Source of the DNA: JAFGSI01 sp041287425 | GTDB taxonomy: Bacteria; Chloroflexota; Anaerolineae; Anaerolineales; Villigracilaceae | NCBI GenBank assembly: GCA_041287425.1 | Contig: JBEULG010000038.1 | Coordinates: 3,198 to 67,197 of the forward strand | Reading direction: 5' to 3' | Length of the DNA stretch: 64,000 nucleotides | Shown: piece after piece, positions 16,386 to 25,750 of the stretch | Layout: each line of letters starts with the position of its first letter | Numbering within the stretch: position 1 is the stretch's first letter | Program-made: the position numbers and the translations under genes | The notes under the pieces: generated by a model | Seen by the model: only the letters and a program-made list of their open reading frames with translations | Database searches by the model: none | What the model was told of the DNA's origin: nothing

Positions 16386-17663
16386 ATGTTGGATCTGAGC
16401 CTCATCCGCGAACAACCCGAACGGGTGCGAAAGTCGCTCGACGACCGCCAGATGGAGACGGCAGTGGTGGACTCGATTCTGCAACTGGACGAGCGCCGCC
16501 GCGCCCTGCTGGCAGAGGTGGAAACGCTCAAGGCCGAGCGCAATGCCGTCTCGAAAGAGATTGGCCGAATGAAGGACGCCGCCGCCCGCCAGGAGAAAAT
16601 TGCCGCCATGCGGACGGTCGGCGAGCGGATTGCCGCCCTCGACGGCGAGGTGGACAGGGTGGAGCAGGAACTCAGGGCGCTCGTCGCCAGCCTGCCCAAC
16701 CTGCCCGACCCGCGCACGCCGGTCGGCCGCGACGAGAGCGAGAATCGCGTCGTGCGCACGGTCGGACGGCTGCCCGCATACAATTTCGAGCCGAAAATCC
16801 ACTGGGACCTGGGACCGGCGCTGGGCATCCTGGATTTCGAGCGCGGCGTCAAAATCACCGGTTCGCGCTTCTACGTGCTGACCGGCGCCGGGGCGCGCTT
16901 GCAGCGCGCGCTGATCGCCTACATGCTCGACTTGCACATCCGCCAGGGGTACCTCGAGCAGTACCCGCCCTTCCTGGTCAAGGAGGCGACCCTCTTCGCC
17001 GCCGGTCAATTGCCCAAGTTCGCCGACAATCTCTATCACGACGTCGAAGAGGACTTGTGGATGGTGCCGACCGCCGAGGTGCCGCTCACCGGCCTGCACA
17101 TGGACGAAATCCTCGACGAGGCTTCCCTGCCGCGCCTTTACACCGCCTACACCCCCTGCTTCCGGCGCGAGAAAATGAGCGCCGGCCGCGACGTGCGCGG
17201 CATCAAACGCGGCCACCAGTTCGACAAGGTCGAAATGTATATTTACTGCAAACCCGAAGACTCGGACGCCATGCTCGAAAAAATGCTCCAGGACGCCGAA
17301 GCGACCTGCGCCGGCCTGGGGTTGACCTACCGCGTCAAGCAATTGTGCACCGGCGACCTGGGATTCGGTTCCAGCATGACCTACGATGTGGAGGTTTGGG
17401 CGCCGGGGCTGCAGGAATGGCTGGAGGTCTCCTCGGTCTCGAACGTGACCGACTTCCAGGCGCGGCGCGCCAACATCAAGTATCGCCCCGCCGACGGCGG
17501 CAAGGCGCGCTTCGTCCACACGCTGAACGGCTCGGGCCTGGGGCTGCCGCGCACGCTCATCGCCGTGCTGGAACATTATCAACAAGCCGATGGTTCGGTG
17601 ATTGTGCCGGAGGTCCTGCGGCCCTGGATGGGCGGGCTGGAGGTCATCCGGCCGCCCGCCTGA
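16386..17663 (+). CDS. serS: Seryl-tRNA synthetase
   Basis: 425 residues, standard length. The N-terminal coiled-coil arm (about 1-110, MLDLSLIREQPERVRKSL) binds the tRNA-Ser long arm. The class II core has the motif 2 region FRREKMSAGRDVRGIKRGHQFDKVEMY, the block LCTGDLGFGSSMTYDVEVWAPG and SSVSNVTDFQARRANIKYR, and motif 3 NGSGLGLPRTLIAVLEHYQ. It charges tRNA-Ser. GGAGG lies 7 nt before the ATG. Expression is controlled by the T-box leader just upstream. Confidence 0.97.
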   Translation: MLDLSLIREQPERVRKSLDDRQMETAVVDSILQLDERRRALLAEVETLKAERNAVSKEIGRMKDAAARQEKIAAMRTVGERIAALDGEVDRVEQELRALVASLPNLPDPRTPVGRDESENRVVRTVGRLPAYNFEPKIHWDLGPALGILDFERGVKITGSRFYVLTGAGARLQRALIAYMLDLHIRQGYLEQYPPFLVKEATLFAAGQLPKFADNLYHDVEEDLWMVPTAEVPLTGLHMDEILDEASLPRLYTAYTPCFRREKMSAGRDVRGIKRGHQFDKVEMYIYCKPEDSDAMLEKMLQDAEATCAGLGLTYRVKQLCTGDLGFGSSMTYDVEVWAPGLQEWLEVSSVSNVTDFQARRANIKYRPADGGKARFVHTLNGSGLGLPRTLIAVLEHYQQADGSVIVPEVLRPWMGGLEVIRPPA

Positions 17664-17701
17664 AAAGGGAGCACCAGGTTGTCGGTGCGCCGATTTTTCT
17701 A

Positions 17702-17707
17702 TACAAT
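17702..17707 (+). promoter_or_regulatory. -10 box of the CHASE2-cyclase gene; predicted leaderless transcript
   Basis: TACAAT (within CTATACAAT) ends 6 nt before the ATG at 17714. There is no ribosome-binding site. Confidence 0.5.
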
Positions 17708-17713
17708 AGGGCT

Positions 17714-19573
17714 ATGAAGAAGCCCGTCTCCCCGCCGCGTTTTTCCCCCTCCAGCCTCCTGCTGGCGGTTGTCATCTTGCTTCTCGTCCTTCACGAGATG
17801 CTTGCCGCCCTGCCCGATTTGACCACCCCGCTCGAACGCCTGGAATTCTCGATGCGCGACAGCCTGATGCGTCTGCGGGGGGAGCGGCCGCCCAACGAAC
17901 AAATCGTCATCGTGGCGATTGACGATTTCTCCTTCAACTGGACCGGTTATCAATGGCCCTGGCCGCGCGCCTATCTGGCCGAAATCGTCAACTGGCTCAA
18001 CGCCGCCGGGGCGCGGCTCATCGGCCTGGACGTTTTCCTGTTCGAAGCCGACAGCGACCCGGCCGGCGACCCGGCCCTGGCCGCCGCCCTCGAGCAAAGC
18101 CCCTCCGTTGTGACCGTCGCCCAGATTTTCAGCGACGAGTCCCAGCAGACGGTGACCATCAAACTGCCTCTGCCGGTCTATCGTTCGGCCGTAGATGGGG
18201 TGGGAATCACGGTGGTCACCCGCGATGACGACGCCATCGTGCGCGGCCTGCGCGCCGTTCAGTTCTACGGCGACGAGCCGTACTACAACTGGGCCTTCGA
18301 AGCGGCCGCCCTCGCCCTGCAAACCGACCGGCCGTCCGATTTCACGGCGACCGGCCTGACCTTTGCCGGTCAGCGCATTCCCCTCTACAACGCAAACCTG
18401 TTGATCAATTACGCCGGCCCGGCCGGCACGTACCCCACCTATTCGGCCGCCCGCCTGCTGCTGGGCGATTATCCGCCCGACCTGTTCCGCGACAAAATCG
18501 TCCTGATCGGCGCCACCACCATCACCCTGCAGGATATCTATCCCACCCCCTTCTCGGCCCAGGAACAGACGCCCGGCGTGGAAATCGTCGCCAACGCCAT
18601 TGACACCCTGCTCACCGGCCAGCATCTGCGCATCCTGCCGCTGTGGGCCTCCCTTTTGATTCTGCTGGGCATGGCGCTGCTCGCCAGCCTGTTGATTCGT
18701 CTGCGCCGCCCCAGCCTGACGCTGCTGTTGATGGGCAGCGGCCTGTTCCTGTACCTGGCGGTCGCCTACCTGGCCTTCGCCCGGGCGGGCTGGTACCTGC
18801 CGATGACCGCCCCGCTGCTGATGCTCCTGCTGGGCGTCCTGCTGCCTGCCACCGAACAGGCCGTCTCGCAGGAAATCGAAAAGCGCCGTGTCCGCAGCCT
18901 GTTCAGCCGCTTCGTTTCGCCTGAAATGGTAGACCAATTGCTCGAGACGCAGGACATCCGCTCGCTCAATCGGCGCGCTACGCTCACCATCCTGTTCTCC
19001 GACATCCGCGGCTTCACCTCGCTCTCCGAGAAACTCGCCCCCGAAGAGGTCGTCGCCCTGCTCAATCCCTACCTGGAGGCGATGACCGGCGTCATCCACA
19101 AACACGGCGGCACGGTGGACAAATACGAGGGTGATGCCATCGTGGCCTTCTTCGGCGAGCCGGTCCCCTACCGCGACCACGCCCTGCGGGCCGCCCGCGC
19201 CGCCGTCGAAATGCAGGTCCGCCTGGCCGAGTTGCGGGAAAAATGGAAAAGCGAGGGAATCTTCTCCGGCCGCTTTGAGATCGGCATCGGCCTGAACAGC
19301 GGCGAAGCCTTCGTCGGGCTGATCGGCTCGGCGCAGCGCATCAACTACACCGTCATCGGCGACAATGTCAACCTGGCCTCCCGCCTGCAAGACCTGACCA
19401 AGACCTACGCCTGGCCCATCATCGTCAGCGAAAGCACGGCGCGGGCCATCGAGAGCGAGTTCGAGGTCGAGTTCATCGAGGCCGCGCCTGTCAAAGGCAA
19501 GGCCGAACCGGTGCGCATCTACAAACTGCTCGGCCGCAAAGGCGGCGCGCGCCTGGAAACAGCCCAGTCCTAG
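17714..19573 (+). CDS. CHASE2-domain class III adenylate/guanylate cyclase
   Basis: 619 residues. TM1 at about 14-32, then an extracytoplasmic CHASE2 sensor (about 36-310: IVIVAIDDFSFNWTGYQWPWPR, GLDVFLFE, FRDKIVLIGATT, TPGVEIVANAIDTLLTG), three membrane helices (about 312-385) and a C-terminal class III cyclase domain (about 430-590). The cyclase keeps the metal-binding Asp in LFSDIRGFTSLSE, GGTVDKYEGDAIVAFFGEP and IGDNVNLASRLQ. It should make cAMP (or cGMP) in response to an external signal. The cyclic-nucleotide-binding protein at 9855-11525 is a possible effector. Start chosen at MKKPVSPPRF by the adjacent -10. Confidence 0.92.
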   Translation: MKKPVSPPRFSPSSLLLAVVILLLVLHEMLAALPDLTTPLERLEFSMRDSLMRLRGERPPNEQIVIVAIDDFSFNWTGYQWPWPRAYLAEIVNWLNAAGARLIGLDVFLFEADSDPAGDPALAAALEQSPSVVTVAQIFSDESQQTVTIKLPLPVYRSAVDGVGITVVTRDDDAIVRGLRAVQFYGDEPYYNWAFEAAALALQTDRPSDFTATGLTFAGQRIPLYNANLLINYAGPAGTYPTYSAARLLLGDYPPDLFRDKIVLIGATTITLQDIYPTPFSAQEQTPGVEIVANAIDTLLTGQHLRILPLWASLLILLGMALLASLLIRLRRPSLTLLLMGSGLFLYLAVAYLAFARAGWYLPMTAPLLMLLLGVLLPATEQAVSQEIEKRRVRSLFSRFVSPEMVDQLLETQDIRSLNRRATLTILFSDIRGFTSLSEKLAPEEVVALLNPYLEAMTGVIHKHGGTVDKYEGDAIVAFFGEPVPYRDHALRAARAAVEMQVRLAELREKWKSEGIFSGRFEIGIGLNSGEAFVGLIGSAQRINYTVIGDNVNLASRLQDLTKTYAWPIIVSESTARAIESEFEVEFIEAAPVKGKAEPVRIYKLLGRKGGARLETAQS

Positions 19574-19595
19574 AGAGACCGCCCGGCCGCCGCCT

Positions 19596-21698
19596 GTGAA
19601 ACGTCTCCTGCTCCTCGTCGTCCTCTGCCTGCCCCTGCTGAGCGCCTGCCTGCCGCTGCCGCAGCCGGCCTCCCCCTGGCAGCCCGCCGACCTGCGCGCC
19701 CTCGACCCGGCCGGCGACGCCCCGACCCCCGCCAGCGACCTGCTGGCCGTTTACACCCGCCTGACCGCCCAGGAAATCCAAATCCGCATTGACCTGCTCG
19801 ACCTCGCCGCTGCCGGCGGCTACGACCTCCGCCTCCGGCTGTGGGATTCGGCGCGCTTTGCCTCCGCCCCTCTCGAAATCCACTTCGCCGCAGGCAGCCC
19901 AACCGTCATCGCCCAGCCCGGCCATCCGGCGCCCGCCATCCGCCCCCGCCTCGTCTATGACCCCGCCCTCGATACCGTCGTCCTCTCCCTGAGCCGCGCC
20001 CTGCTCACCAGCCCTTACCGGCTCGACCTCTTCAGCCGCGCCGCCTCGTCCGAGGTGGCCGATTCCATCACCGGCGTGCGCTCGGATGCCCTGCCCCCCA
20101 GCCAACGCGCTGCCGTCCTGCTGGCCTTCTGGGATGCCTTTCCGGCCGCCACCCCCGCCCAGGCCCTGCGGCGCTGGGACGGCGCCCATACCGGCCCGAC
20201 CGGCGAACGCCACGGCCTGCGCTACCTGCTGGAGGCCGCCGGCCGCTGCCGCCTGCCCGTCTTCCTGCTCGACCTGAAGACGCCCGCCAGCCTGGCCATC
20301 CTGAATGCCTTCCAGGGCCTCGATCTAATCGCCGCCCTGCAGGCCGATGGCCTCCTGATTCTGCCCGACGTGGTCAACGGCCAGCCGGCCGAGACCGCCC
20401 TGGCCTACAACCGGCGCGCCGCCCGGACCTTCCGCCTGCCGGCCAGCGACTTCGTTTACGCCGCCGACGGCAGCCTCGTCCCCGGTTACCGCGCCCAATT
20501 TCTAGCCCTGCCGGACGCCTCCCACCTGAGCCGCCGCGGCGCCCTGCGCCTGATTCCCCTTCCGCCCGCCGAGGCCCTCCAGGCCACCGCCGACGGCCCC
20601 GCCCTCGACCTGCGCCGCGCCCTGATGGATGCGGCCCTCTCCTCTGACCTCGCCGACCTGGTCGTCTTGGGCGGCAGCCTGCCGCACAGCACCTGGGGCG
20701 ATGCCGACATGGCCGCCCCCAGCCTGGCCTGGCTGGCCGCCCACCCCTGGATTGACGTCCTGGACGGCCCCGCCCTCTTGACCTTCCCGCTCGGAGAGCC
20801 GCAAACCATCCCCGCCCCGCTCCCGGCCGCCGCCGATCCCTTCCTGGCCGAGTTGCAGGCCGCCCCCTCCAACGCCCTGACCGATGCCGCCTGGCAGGTC
20901 CATTTCATGCTCGTCGGCAGCCCTTCCCAACTGCGCACCGCCTACCAGGGGCAGATCGGCGTCCTGTTGGCCGGCAGCGCCTGGGCGGCGAGGCCGTACG
21001 AGCGCGCCTCCTGCGCCGACGACCCTGACCGGGATGGTCAGCCCGAATGTGTGCTTGCCAGCCTCGAATATTTCGCCGTCTTTGAATTGGAGGGCGCCCG
21101 CCTGACACACCTGTTCTACCGCGACCAAGACGGCGCCCACCAGTTGATCGGCCCGACCGCTCAGTTCCTGCTCGGCATGAGCGACTCATCCCTGTGGAAT
21201 CCGGCTGCCGGGCAGGCTGCCGATCCGGGTCAGGTGATGGGCGCCTTCAGCGACCGCGACCGCACCTTCGAGCCTTACGAAGCCCTCCTGATGGACGAGA
21301 ACACCCTGCGCTTCTCCACCGCCGACGGGCAGCGCCTCAAGACCTTCCGCCTCGCCGCCGACGGTCTGACCGCCGAGATCGAGGCGGGCGCCTCGCCTCT
21401 CCAGACCTCTCTGCCGCTGGTGGTGGATCCGGGGGAATTCTTCTTCGGCGGCCGGGAATATGCCGGCCTGCTTGCGGCAGACGCCTGGGAGTGGGGGCCG
21501 CGCCAGGGACTCCGGCTCGAGGTCCGCGCCAGCGCCCGCCTCTGGGCGCAGGGATATCCCTCGGCGCTCCTCTTCCTGTCCCGCCCCGAAAATCCCGACC
21601 TGGATTATCCTCCCATTCACTACCTGCCCTTTCCCCTGGCGCTGGTCCGGCTGAGCGGGCAGACGCCGTTCGAGGTTCATCTGGAGGCGCGAAAGTAG
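19596..21698 (+). CDS. Large lipoprotein of unknown function (700 aa)
   Basis: GTG start at 19596. Lipoprotein signal with lipobox LLSAC (Cys about 18). The body is Ala/Leu/Pro-rich and secreted. I see no metal-binding, nucleotide-binding or protease motif. One segment (about 430-530: LVGSPSQLRTAYQGQIGVLLAGSAWAARPYERASCADDPDRDGQPECVLAS) contains a Ca-binding-like DPDRDGQPEC stretch typical of thrombospondin-3/EF-like loops. Residues 200-370 recall a TIM-barrel or polysaccharide-deacetylase layout but without clear catalytic residues. It follows the cyclase gene by 22 bp and is probably co-transcribed. Function unknown. Confidence 0.65.
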   Translation: MKRLLLLVVLCLPLLSACLPLPQPASPWQPADLRALDPAGDAPTPASDLLAVYTRLTAQEIQIRIDLLDLAAAGGYDLRLRLWDSARFASAPLEIHFAAGSPTVIAQPGHPAPAIRPRLVYDPALDTVVLSLSRALLTSPYRLDLFSRAASSEVADSITGVRSDALPPSQRAAVLLAFWDAFPAATPAQALRRWDGAHTGPTGERHGLRYLLEAAGRCRLPVFLLDLKTPASLAILNAFQGLDLIAALQADGLLILPDVVNGQPAETALAYNRRAARTFRLPASDFVYAADGSLVPGYRAQFLALPDASHLSRRGALRLIPLPPAEALQATADGPALDLRRALMDAALSSDLADLVVLGGSLPHSTWGDADMAAPSLAWLAAHPWIDVLDGPALLTFPLGEPQTIPAPLPAAADPFLAELQAAPSNALTDAAWQVHFMLVGSPSQLRTAYQGQIGVLLAGSAWAARPYERASCADDPDRDGQPECVLASLEYFAVFELEGARLTHLFYRDQDGAHQLIGPTAQFLLGMSDSSLWNPAAGQAADPGQVMGAFSDRDRTFEPYEALLMDENTLRFSTADGQRLKTFRLAADGLTAEIEAGASPLQTSLPLVVDPGEFFFGGREYAGLLAADAWEWGPRQGLRLEVRASARLWAQGYPSALLFLSRPENPDLDYPPIHYLPFPLALVRLSGQTPFEVHLEARK

Positions 21699-21778
21699 GA
21701 CGATTCGAATTGCACGAAGCCCTTTTTTATGGTAAATTCTATTTTGGTCATCTATCTTCAAGAAGACAGGCAGAATTC

Positions 21779-22396
21779 ATGAAAGAGATACCCGACATTA
21801 TCGTCAGCAGGTTGCCGGTCTATCTGCGCGCTCTGCAGCACATGCAGGCGCAGGGGAAAACCATCACCTCCTCGAAAGAACTCGGCGAGCAGGTAGGCGT
21901 TTCGGCAGCCCAGATCCGCAAAGATCTCTCGCAGTTCGGCGAATTTGGCAAACAAGGCACCGGCTACAACATCCAGTTCCTGAGCGACCGACTGCGCGAG
22001 ATTCTCAAAGTGGACCGGGTGTGGGAGACGGTCATCGTCGGCATGGGGGATATGGGCCACGCCCTGGCGCGTTACCAGGGTTTCAAAGACCGCGGCTTCC
22101 GGGTGGCGATGGTCTTCGACAACGACCCGGCCAAGATTGGGCAAAAGGTAGGCGCCTACGTCATCCAGGATGCAGGCGAGATGGGGGCGGCCATCCGTCA
22201 GGCGGGAGTCAAAATCGCCATGCTGTGCGTGCCGGCCTCGGCCGCCCAGGAAGTGGCCAACAAGTTAATCGAGGCCGGAGTTGTCGCCATCCTGAATTAT
22301 GCGCCCATCAGCCTCAGCGTCCCGCCGGGCGTGCGCGTCCAGTATCTTGATCCGTCGGTCGGCTTGCAGCGGATGACTTATTACCTCGGAGAGTGA
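21779..22396 (+). CDS. rex: Redox-sensing transcriptional repressor Rex
   Basis: 205 residues from the ATG at 21779. The N-terminal winged helix (about 1-75) contains IVSRLPVYLRAL, SSKELGEQVGVSAAQIRKDLSQFGEFGKQGTGY, the family signature. The C-terminal Rossmann domain contains VIVGMGDMGHALARY (dinucleotide-binding GxGxxG) and the domain-swap helix at the C-terminus (RMTYYL). Rex binds NADH/NAD+ and represses fermentation and respiration genes when NAD+ is high. No clear Rex operator was seen in the window. Confidence 0.95.
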   Translation: MKEIPDIIVSRLPVYLRALQHMQAQGKTITSSKELGEQVGVSAAQIRKDLSQFGEFGKQGTGYNIQFLSDRLREILKVDRVWETVIVGMGDMGHALARYQGFKDRGFRVAMVFDNDPAKIGQKVGAYVIQDAGEMGAAIRQAGVKIAMLCVPASAAQEVANKLIEAGVVAILNYAPISLSVPPGVRVQYLDPSVGLQRMTYYLGE

Positions 22397-22400
22397 ACGA

Positions 22401-22429
22401 AAAAACGGCGTCCAAGCGGCGCCGTTTTT
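22401..22429 (+). terminator. Rho-independent terminator of rex
   Basis: A perfect 10-bp stem, AAAAACGGCG (22401-22410) and CGCCGTTTTT (22420-22429), with a 9-nt loop and a T-run. It lies 4 bp after the rex stop. Confidence 0.85.
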
Positions 22430-22488
22430 GGCAGAAAAATCGAGGCGAGGGGGTCTCCAATCGCGCAAATCTTTTCTATATCTATCTG

Positions 22489-22775
22489 CGTCATCCGATG
22501 CCCTACGTCCACCCAATTCGCCTCATGCGAAGCCCCCCTTTCGTTCAATTCGCGTCATTCGATGCTCTCTCCCTGGCCCCCTTCGCGCCATTCGATGCTC
22601 TCCTCTCTCGCCCCCTTCGCGCCATTCGATGCTCTCCTTTCGTTCAATTCGCGCCATTCGATGCTCTCTCCCTGGCCCCCCTTCGTGCCCTTCGCGTCAT
22701 TCGATGCTCTCCTCCCTCGCCCCCTTCGCGCCCTTCGCGCCATTCGATGCTCTCCCCCTCGCCCCCTTCGATGCC
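22489..22775. repeat. Tandem-repeat array with ATTCGATGCTCT core
   Basis: Six copies of ATTCGATGCTCT start at 22557, 22590, 22624, 22656, 22699 and 22742, with spacings of 33, 34, 32, 43 and 43 bp. Each is preceded by TTCGCG(T/C)C and separated by C-rich stretches (CCCTGGCCCCCTTCGCG). A degenerate copy lies at 22489-22504. The array fills the gap between rex and mreB (22430-22796), which has no gene. The motif ATTCGCGTCATTCGATGC is the reverse complement of the unit at 41679-41864. Confidence 0.75.
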
Positions 22776-22796
22776 AATCATTAAGCCGCCCACCGC

Positions 22797-23807
22797 TCAC
22801 ACCGGCGGCAAATTGCGCCGCAGGAGCGGATAGAGAGCAAAGGCCTTGACCGCCCCTTCCACCACACAGGTAGTCGGATTGTCAACCAGATAGGCCGGGA
22901 TGCCGAGGGCTTTGGTGAACAACTTATCCACGCCCTTGAGCAGGGCGCCGCCGCCGCACAAGGCCACGCCGCGGTCGATGATGTCGGAGATGAGTTCGGG
23001 GGGAGTCTTTTCTAGGACGCGCCGGCAGATTTCGAGGGCCTGCTTGAGCGGCTCCTGAAGCGCCTCGACCACCTCGCCGGTGGTCAGCGTGACCGGCCGC
23101 GGCAGGCCGCTGACCTGGTCCTGCCCCTGCACCTCGAGGCTTTCTTCACGGTCTTGCGGCACGGCCGCGCCGATTTTGATTTTCAATTGCTCGGCGGTAG
23201 CCGGGCCGATCATCACGCCGTACTTACGGCGCACATACGTGACGACCGCCTCGTCGAGTTGCAGGCCGCCCGCCCGCAAAGTTTCTGCCGAAACGATGCT
23301 GTACATCGAAATAATCGCCGCCTGGGTCACGCCGCCGCCCAGGCAGATGATCATACTGCCGGTCGGTGAGCCGATGGGCAAGTCCATGCCGATGGCGGCT
23401 GCCAGGGGCTGCTGGATGAGATAGGCTTCGCGGCTGCCCGCCGCCAGGACGGCCTCGTGAACCGCCCGCGATTCCACGCTGGTCACGCCATAGGGGACGG
23501 TGATCATCGCCCGCGGCCGGAAAATGCGCAACGGCCCGCTGACGCGCCGCATCAACTCGCGCAGCAAGACCTCCGTGATTTCGTAATCGGCCACGACCCC
23601 GTTCTGGAGCGGATGAGCCAGTTCGATGGTATCCGGCAGGACCCGCCCCTGCATCTCGCGGGCAGCCTTGCCGTATTCGACTACCTTCTGCTCTTCGACA
23701 ACGATGGCAGCGATGGTCGGCTCGTCTACCAACACGCCACTGGCATCGGCGATGCGGGTTTGAATCGTCCCCAAATCGATGCCCAAATCCTTCGAGAAGG
23801 CGCTCAT
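22797..23807 (-). CDS. mreB: MreB-like actin-family protein (rod-shape determination)
   Basis: 336 residues, near the usual MreB length. Actin-fold ATPase motifs are present: phosphate 1 GIDLGTIQTRIADASG, connect/phosphate 2 region IICLGGGVTQAAIIS, and adenosine-binding GVALCGGGALLKGVDKL. RPRAMITVPYGVTSVESRAVHEAVLAAGSREAYLI is the MreB signature segment. It would form filaments that guide cell-wall synthesis. Phosphate 1 is atypical (GTIQT in place of GTANT). Its ATG directly abuts the atpC stop codon, so it is probably co-transcribed with the ATP synthase genes, an unusual location. Confidence 0.85.
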   Translation of the reverse strand: MSAFSKDLGIDLGTIQTRIADASGVLVDEPTIAAIVVEEQKVVEYGKAAREMQGRVLPDTIELAHPLQNGVVADYEITEVLLRELMRRVSGPLRIFRPRAMITVPYGVTSVESRAVHEAVLAAGSREAYLIQQPLAAAIGMDLPIGSPTGSMIICLGGGVTQAAIISMYSIVSAETLRAGGLQLDEAVVTYVRRKYGVMIGPATAEQLKIKIGAAVPQDREESLEVQGQDQVSGLPRPVTLTTGEVVEALQEPLKQALEICRRVLEKTPPELISDIIDRGVALCGGGALLKGVDKLFTKALGIPAYLVDNPTTCVVEGAVKAFALYPLLRRNLPPV

Positions 23808-24254
23808 CTACTTCTCCTCCCCGATTCGGCCCGGCTTCGGGCCGCTTCGCCGGTAACGCTTGGCCGCCTCCAGGCGCAGGTTGGAGCGCCGCAAGGCCGC
23901 CTCGATGGCCAGGTAAGCATCCGTATCCGGCGGCGGACCTTTGGCCAGCGCTTCTTCGGCGCGTTTGCGCGCCGCCTCGGCCCGTGCCACGTCAATCTCC
24001 GCGACGTTCTCGGCCGCGTCGGCCAGGATGGTGATAATCTCAGGCTGGACCTCGGCGATGCCGCCCGCCACGGTGAAATGTTCCTCCTCCCCACCCCTGC
24101 GGACTGTGATGACGCCGTACTTCAACGATGTCAACAGCGGAGCATGGTGGGGCAGGATGCCCATCTCCCCTTCCGTGCCCGGCAGGATGACGATATCGGC
24201 CTCGCCTTCGAAGACCATCTTATCTTGCGAAACGATTTCACATCGAATCGGCAT
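23808..24254 (-). CDS. atpC: F1 ATP synthase epsilon subunit
   Basis: 148 residues. The N-terminal beta-sandwich (about 1-85) includes RCEIVSQDKMVFEGEADIVILPGTEGEMGILPHHAPLLTSLKYGVI, and GGIAEVQPEIITILADAAE; the C-terminal helical domain (about 88-148) is longer and more basic than usual. It is part of the F1 central stalk and inhibits ATP hydrolysis. It lies between atpD and mreB. Confidence 0.94.
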   Translation of the reverse strand: MPIRCEIVSQDKMVFEGEADIVILPGTEGEMGILPHHAPLLTSLKYGVITVRRGGEEEHFTVAGGIAEVQPEIITILADAAENVAEIDVARAEAARKRAEEALAKGPPPDTDAYLAIEAALRRSNLRLEAAKRYRRSGPKPGRIGEEK

Positions 24255-24283
24255 CTCGGTTCTCCCGTGTCAAGTGTTTCGGT

Positions 24284-24307
24284 GTCACGTGTTGCAGCGC
24301 ACGTGAC
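24284..24307. repeat. Intercistronic hairpin between atpD and atpC
   Basis: GTCACGTG (24284-24291) and CACGTGAC (24300-24307) form a perfect 8-bp stem with an 8-nt loop. Related stretches GTGTCAAGTGTTTC and CCTTGACACTGGAACACTT flank it, so the whole 70-bp gap is a nested imperfect palindrome. It may tune the amount of epsilon relative to beta. Confidence 0.5.
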
Positions 24308-24324
24308 CCTTGACACTGGAACAC

Positions 24325-25731
24325 TTATGCGCTCTTGGCGAGTCTCTCGGCCTTTTCGCGCGCCTGGTCAATCGTGCCGACCATCATGAAGGCCTGTTCG
24401 GGCAGGTCGTCGCATTTGCCGTCCAGGATTTCGCGGAAGCCGCGCACGGTCTCCTTGATGGGTACGTACTGACCTTCAAGGCCGGTAAATTGCGTGGCCA
24501 CAAAGAACGGCTGCGAGAAGAAGCGCTCGATTTTGCGGGCACGCGCCACCACCAATTTGTCATCTTCGGAGAGTTCGTCAATGCCCAGGATGGCGATGAT
24601 GTCCTGCAAGTCCTTGTAGCGCTGGAGGACGCGCTGGCACTCGCGGGCGGTGTTGTAGTGGTCGGGGCCGACGATGTTCGGGTCGAGGATGCGGCTGGTA
24701 GAAGCCAGCGGGTCCACGGCCGGGTAGATGCCCTTCTCGGCGATGGAACGCTCGAGGGCGATGGTCGCGTCCAGGTGGGTGAAGGTCGCCACCGGCGCGG
24801 GGTCCGAGTAATCGTCCGCCGGCACATAGACGGCCTGCATGGAGGTAATCGAGCCGGTGCGGGTGGAGGTGATGCGTTCCTGCAATTCGCCCATTTCGGT
24901 CGCCAGCGTGGGCTGGTAACCGACCGCCGAGGGCATGCGCCCCAGGAGCGCCGAGACCTCCGAGCCGGACATGGTGAAGCGGAAGATGTTGTCAATGAAG
25001 AGCAGCACGTCGCGGCCCTGGTCACGGAAGTATTCGGCCATCGAGAGAGCGGTCAGCGCGACGCGCAGACGCACGCCCGAAGGCTCGTTCATCTGGCCGA
25101 AGACCATCACGGTGTCTTTCATGACGCCCGATTCGAGCATTTCGCGGTAGAGTTGCGTGCCCTCGCGCGTCCGCTCGCCGACGCCGGCGAAGACCGAGTT
25201 GCCCTGGTGGACGGCCGCCACCGAGCGGATGAGTTCCTGGATGATGACGGTCTTGCCCACGCCCGCTCCACCGAAGATGCCGGTCTTGCCGCCTTTGGTG
25301 AAGGGCGCAATCAGGTCAATGACCTTGATGCCGGTCTCGAAGACTTCGGTGCGGGTGGATTGCTCGGCAAAAGGCGGCGCCGGGCGGTGAATGGGATAAT
25401 ACTGCTCGGCTCGGACCGGTTCCGGTTTCTCGTCCACCGGCCGGCCGAGGACGTTGAAGATGCGCCCCAGCGTGTCCGGCCCAACCGGGACGCGAATCGG
25501 CGCGCCGGTGGCCACGGCTTCGACCCCGCGCTGCAGGCCGTCGGTCGAGTCCATCGCCACGCAGCGCACCCAGTTGTCCCCCAGGTGCTTTTCGACTTCC
25601 AGCACGAGCGGCAAATCGTTCGGACGGGCAATCTCAATCGCCTCAAACACTTCGGGCAGCCCGCCCTGCGGGAATTCTACATCAACAACACTTCCTTGAA
25701 TTTGGACCACGCGGCCGGTCAATTTTGCCAT
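24325..25731 (-). CDS. atpD: F1 ATP synthase beta subunit
   Basis: 468 residues. Catalytic subunit with Walker A GGAGVGKT (about 154-161), GERTREG (catalytic Glu), Walker B VLLFIDNIFRF, SALLGRMPSAVGYQPTLATEMG and the DELSEDDK segment of the C-terminal helical domain (usual form DELSEEDK). It synthesises ATP from ADP and Pi in the F1 head. Gene order is alpha-gamma-beta-epsilon, as in standard operons. Confidence 0.98.
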   Translation of the reverse strand: MAKLTGRVVQIQGSVVDVEFPQGGLPEVFEAIEIARPNDLPLVLEVEKHLGDNWVRCVAMDSTDGLQRGVEAVATGAPIRVPVGPDTLGRIFNVLGRPVDEKPEPVRAEQYYPIHRPAPPFAEQSTRTEVFETGIKVIDLIAPFTKGGKTGIFGGAGVGKTVIIQELIRSVAAVHQGNSVFAGVGERTREGTQLYREMLESGVMKDTVMVFGQMNEPSGVRLRVALTALSMAEYFRDQGRDVLLFIDNIFRFTMSGSEVSALLGRMPSAVGYQPTLATEMGELQERITSTRTGSITSMQAVYVPADDYSDPAPVATFTHLDATIALERSIAEKGIYPAVDPLASTSRILDPNIVGPDHYNTARECQRVLQRYKDLQDIIAILGIDELSEDDKLVVARARKIERFFSQPFFVATQFTGLEGQYVPIKETVRGFREILDGKCDDLPEQAFMMVGTIDQAREKAERLAKSA

Positions 25732-25750
25732 GCAACTGCCTCCAAATCAT

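Noticed and set aside
16154..19573. A 1139-codon plus-strand open frame that appears to join the T-box leader, serS region and cyclase
   Set aside because: The first part runs through the T-box and serS in the wrong frame; the real cyclase starts at 17714 with its own -10 box, and the N-terminal 520 codons have no family features.
22393..22849. Short proteins across the Ser/Arg/Pro-rich frames in the rex-mreB gap
   Set aside because: They are translations of the tandem-repeat array in several frames, with the same amino-acid bias in each.
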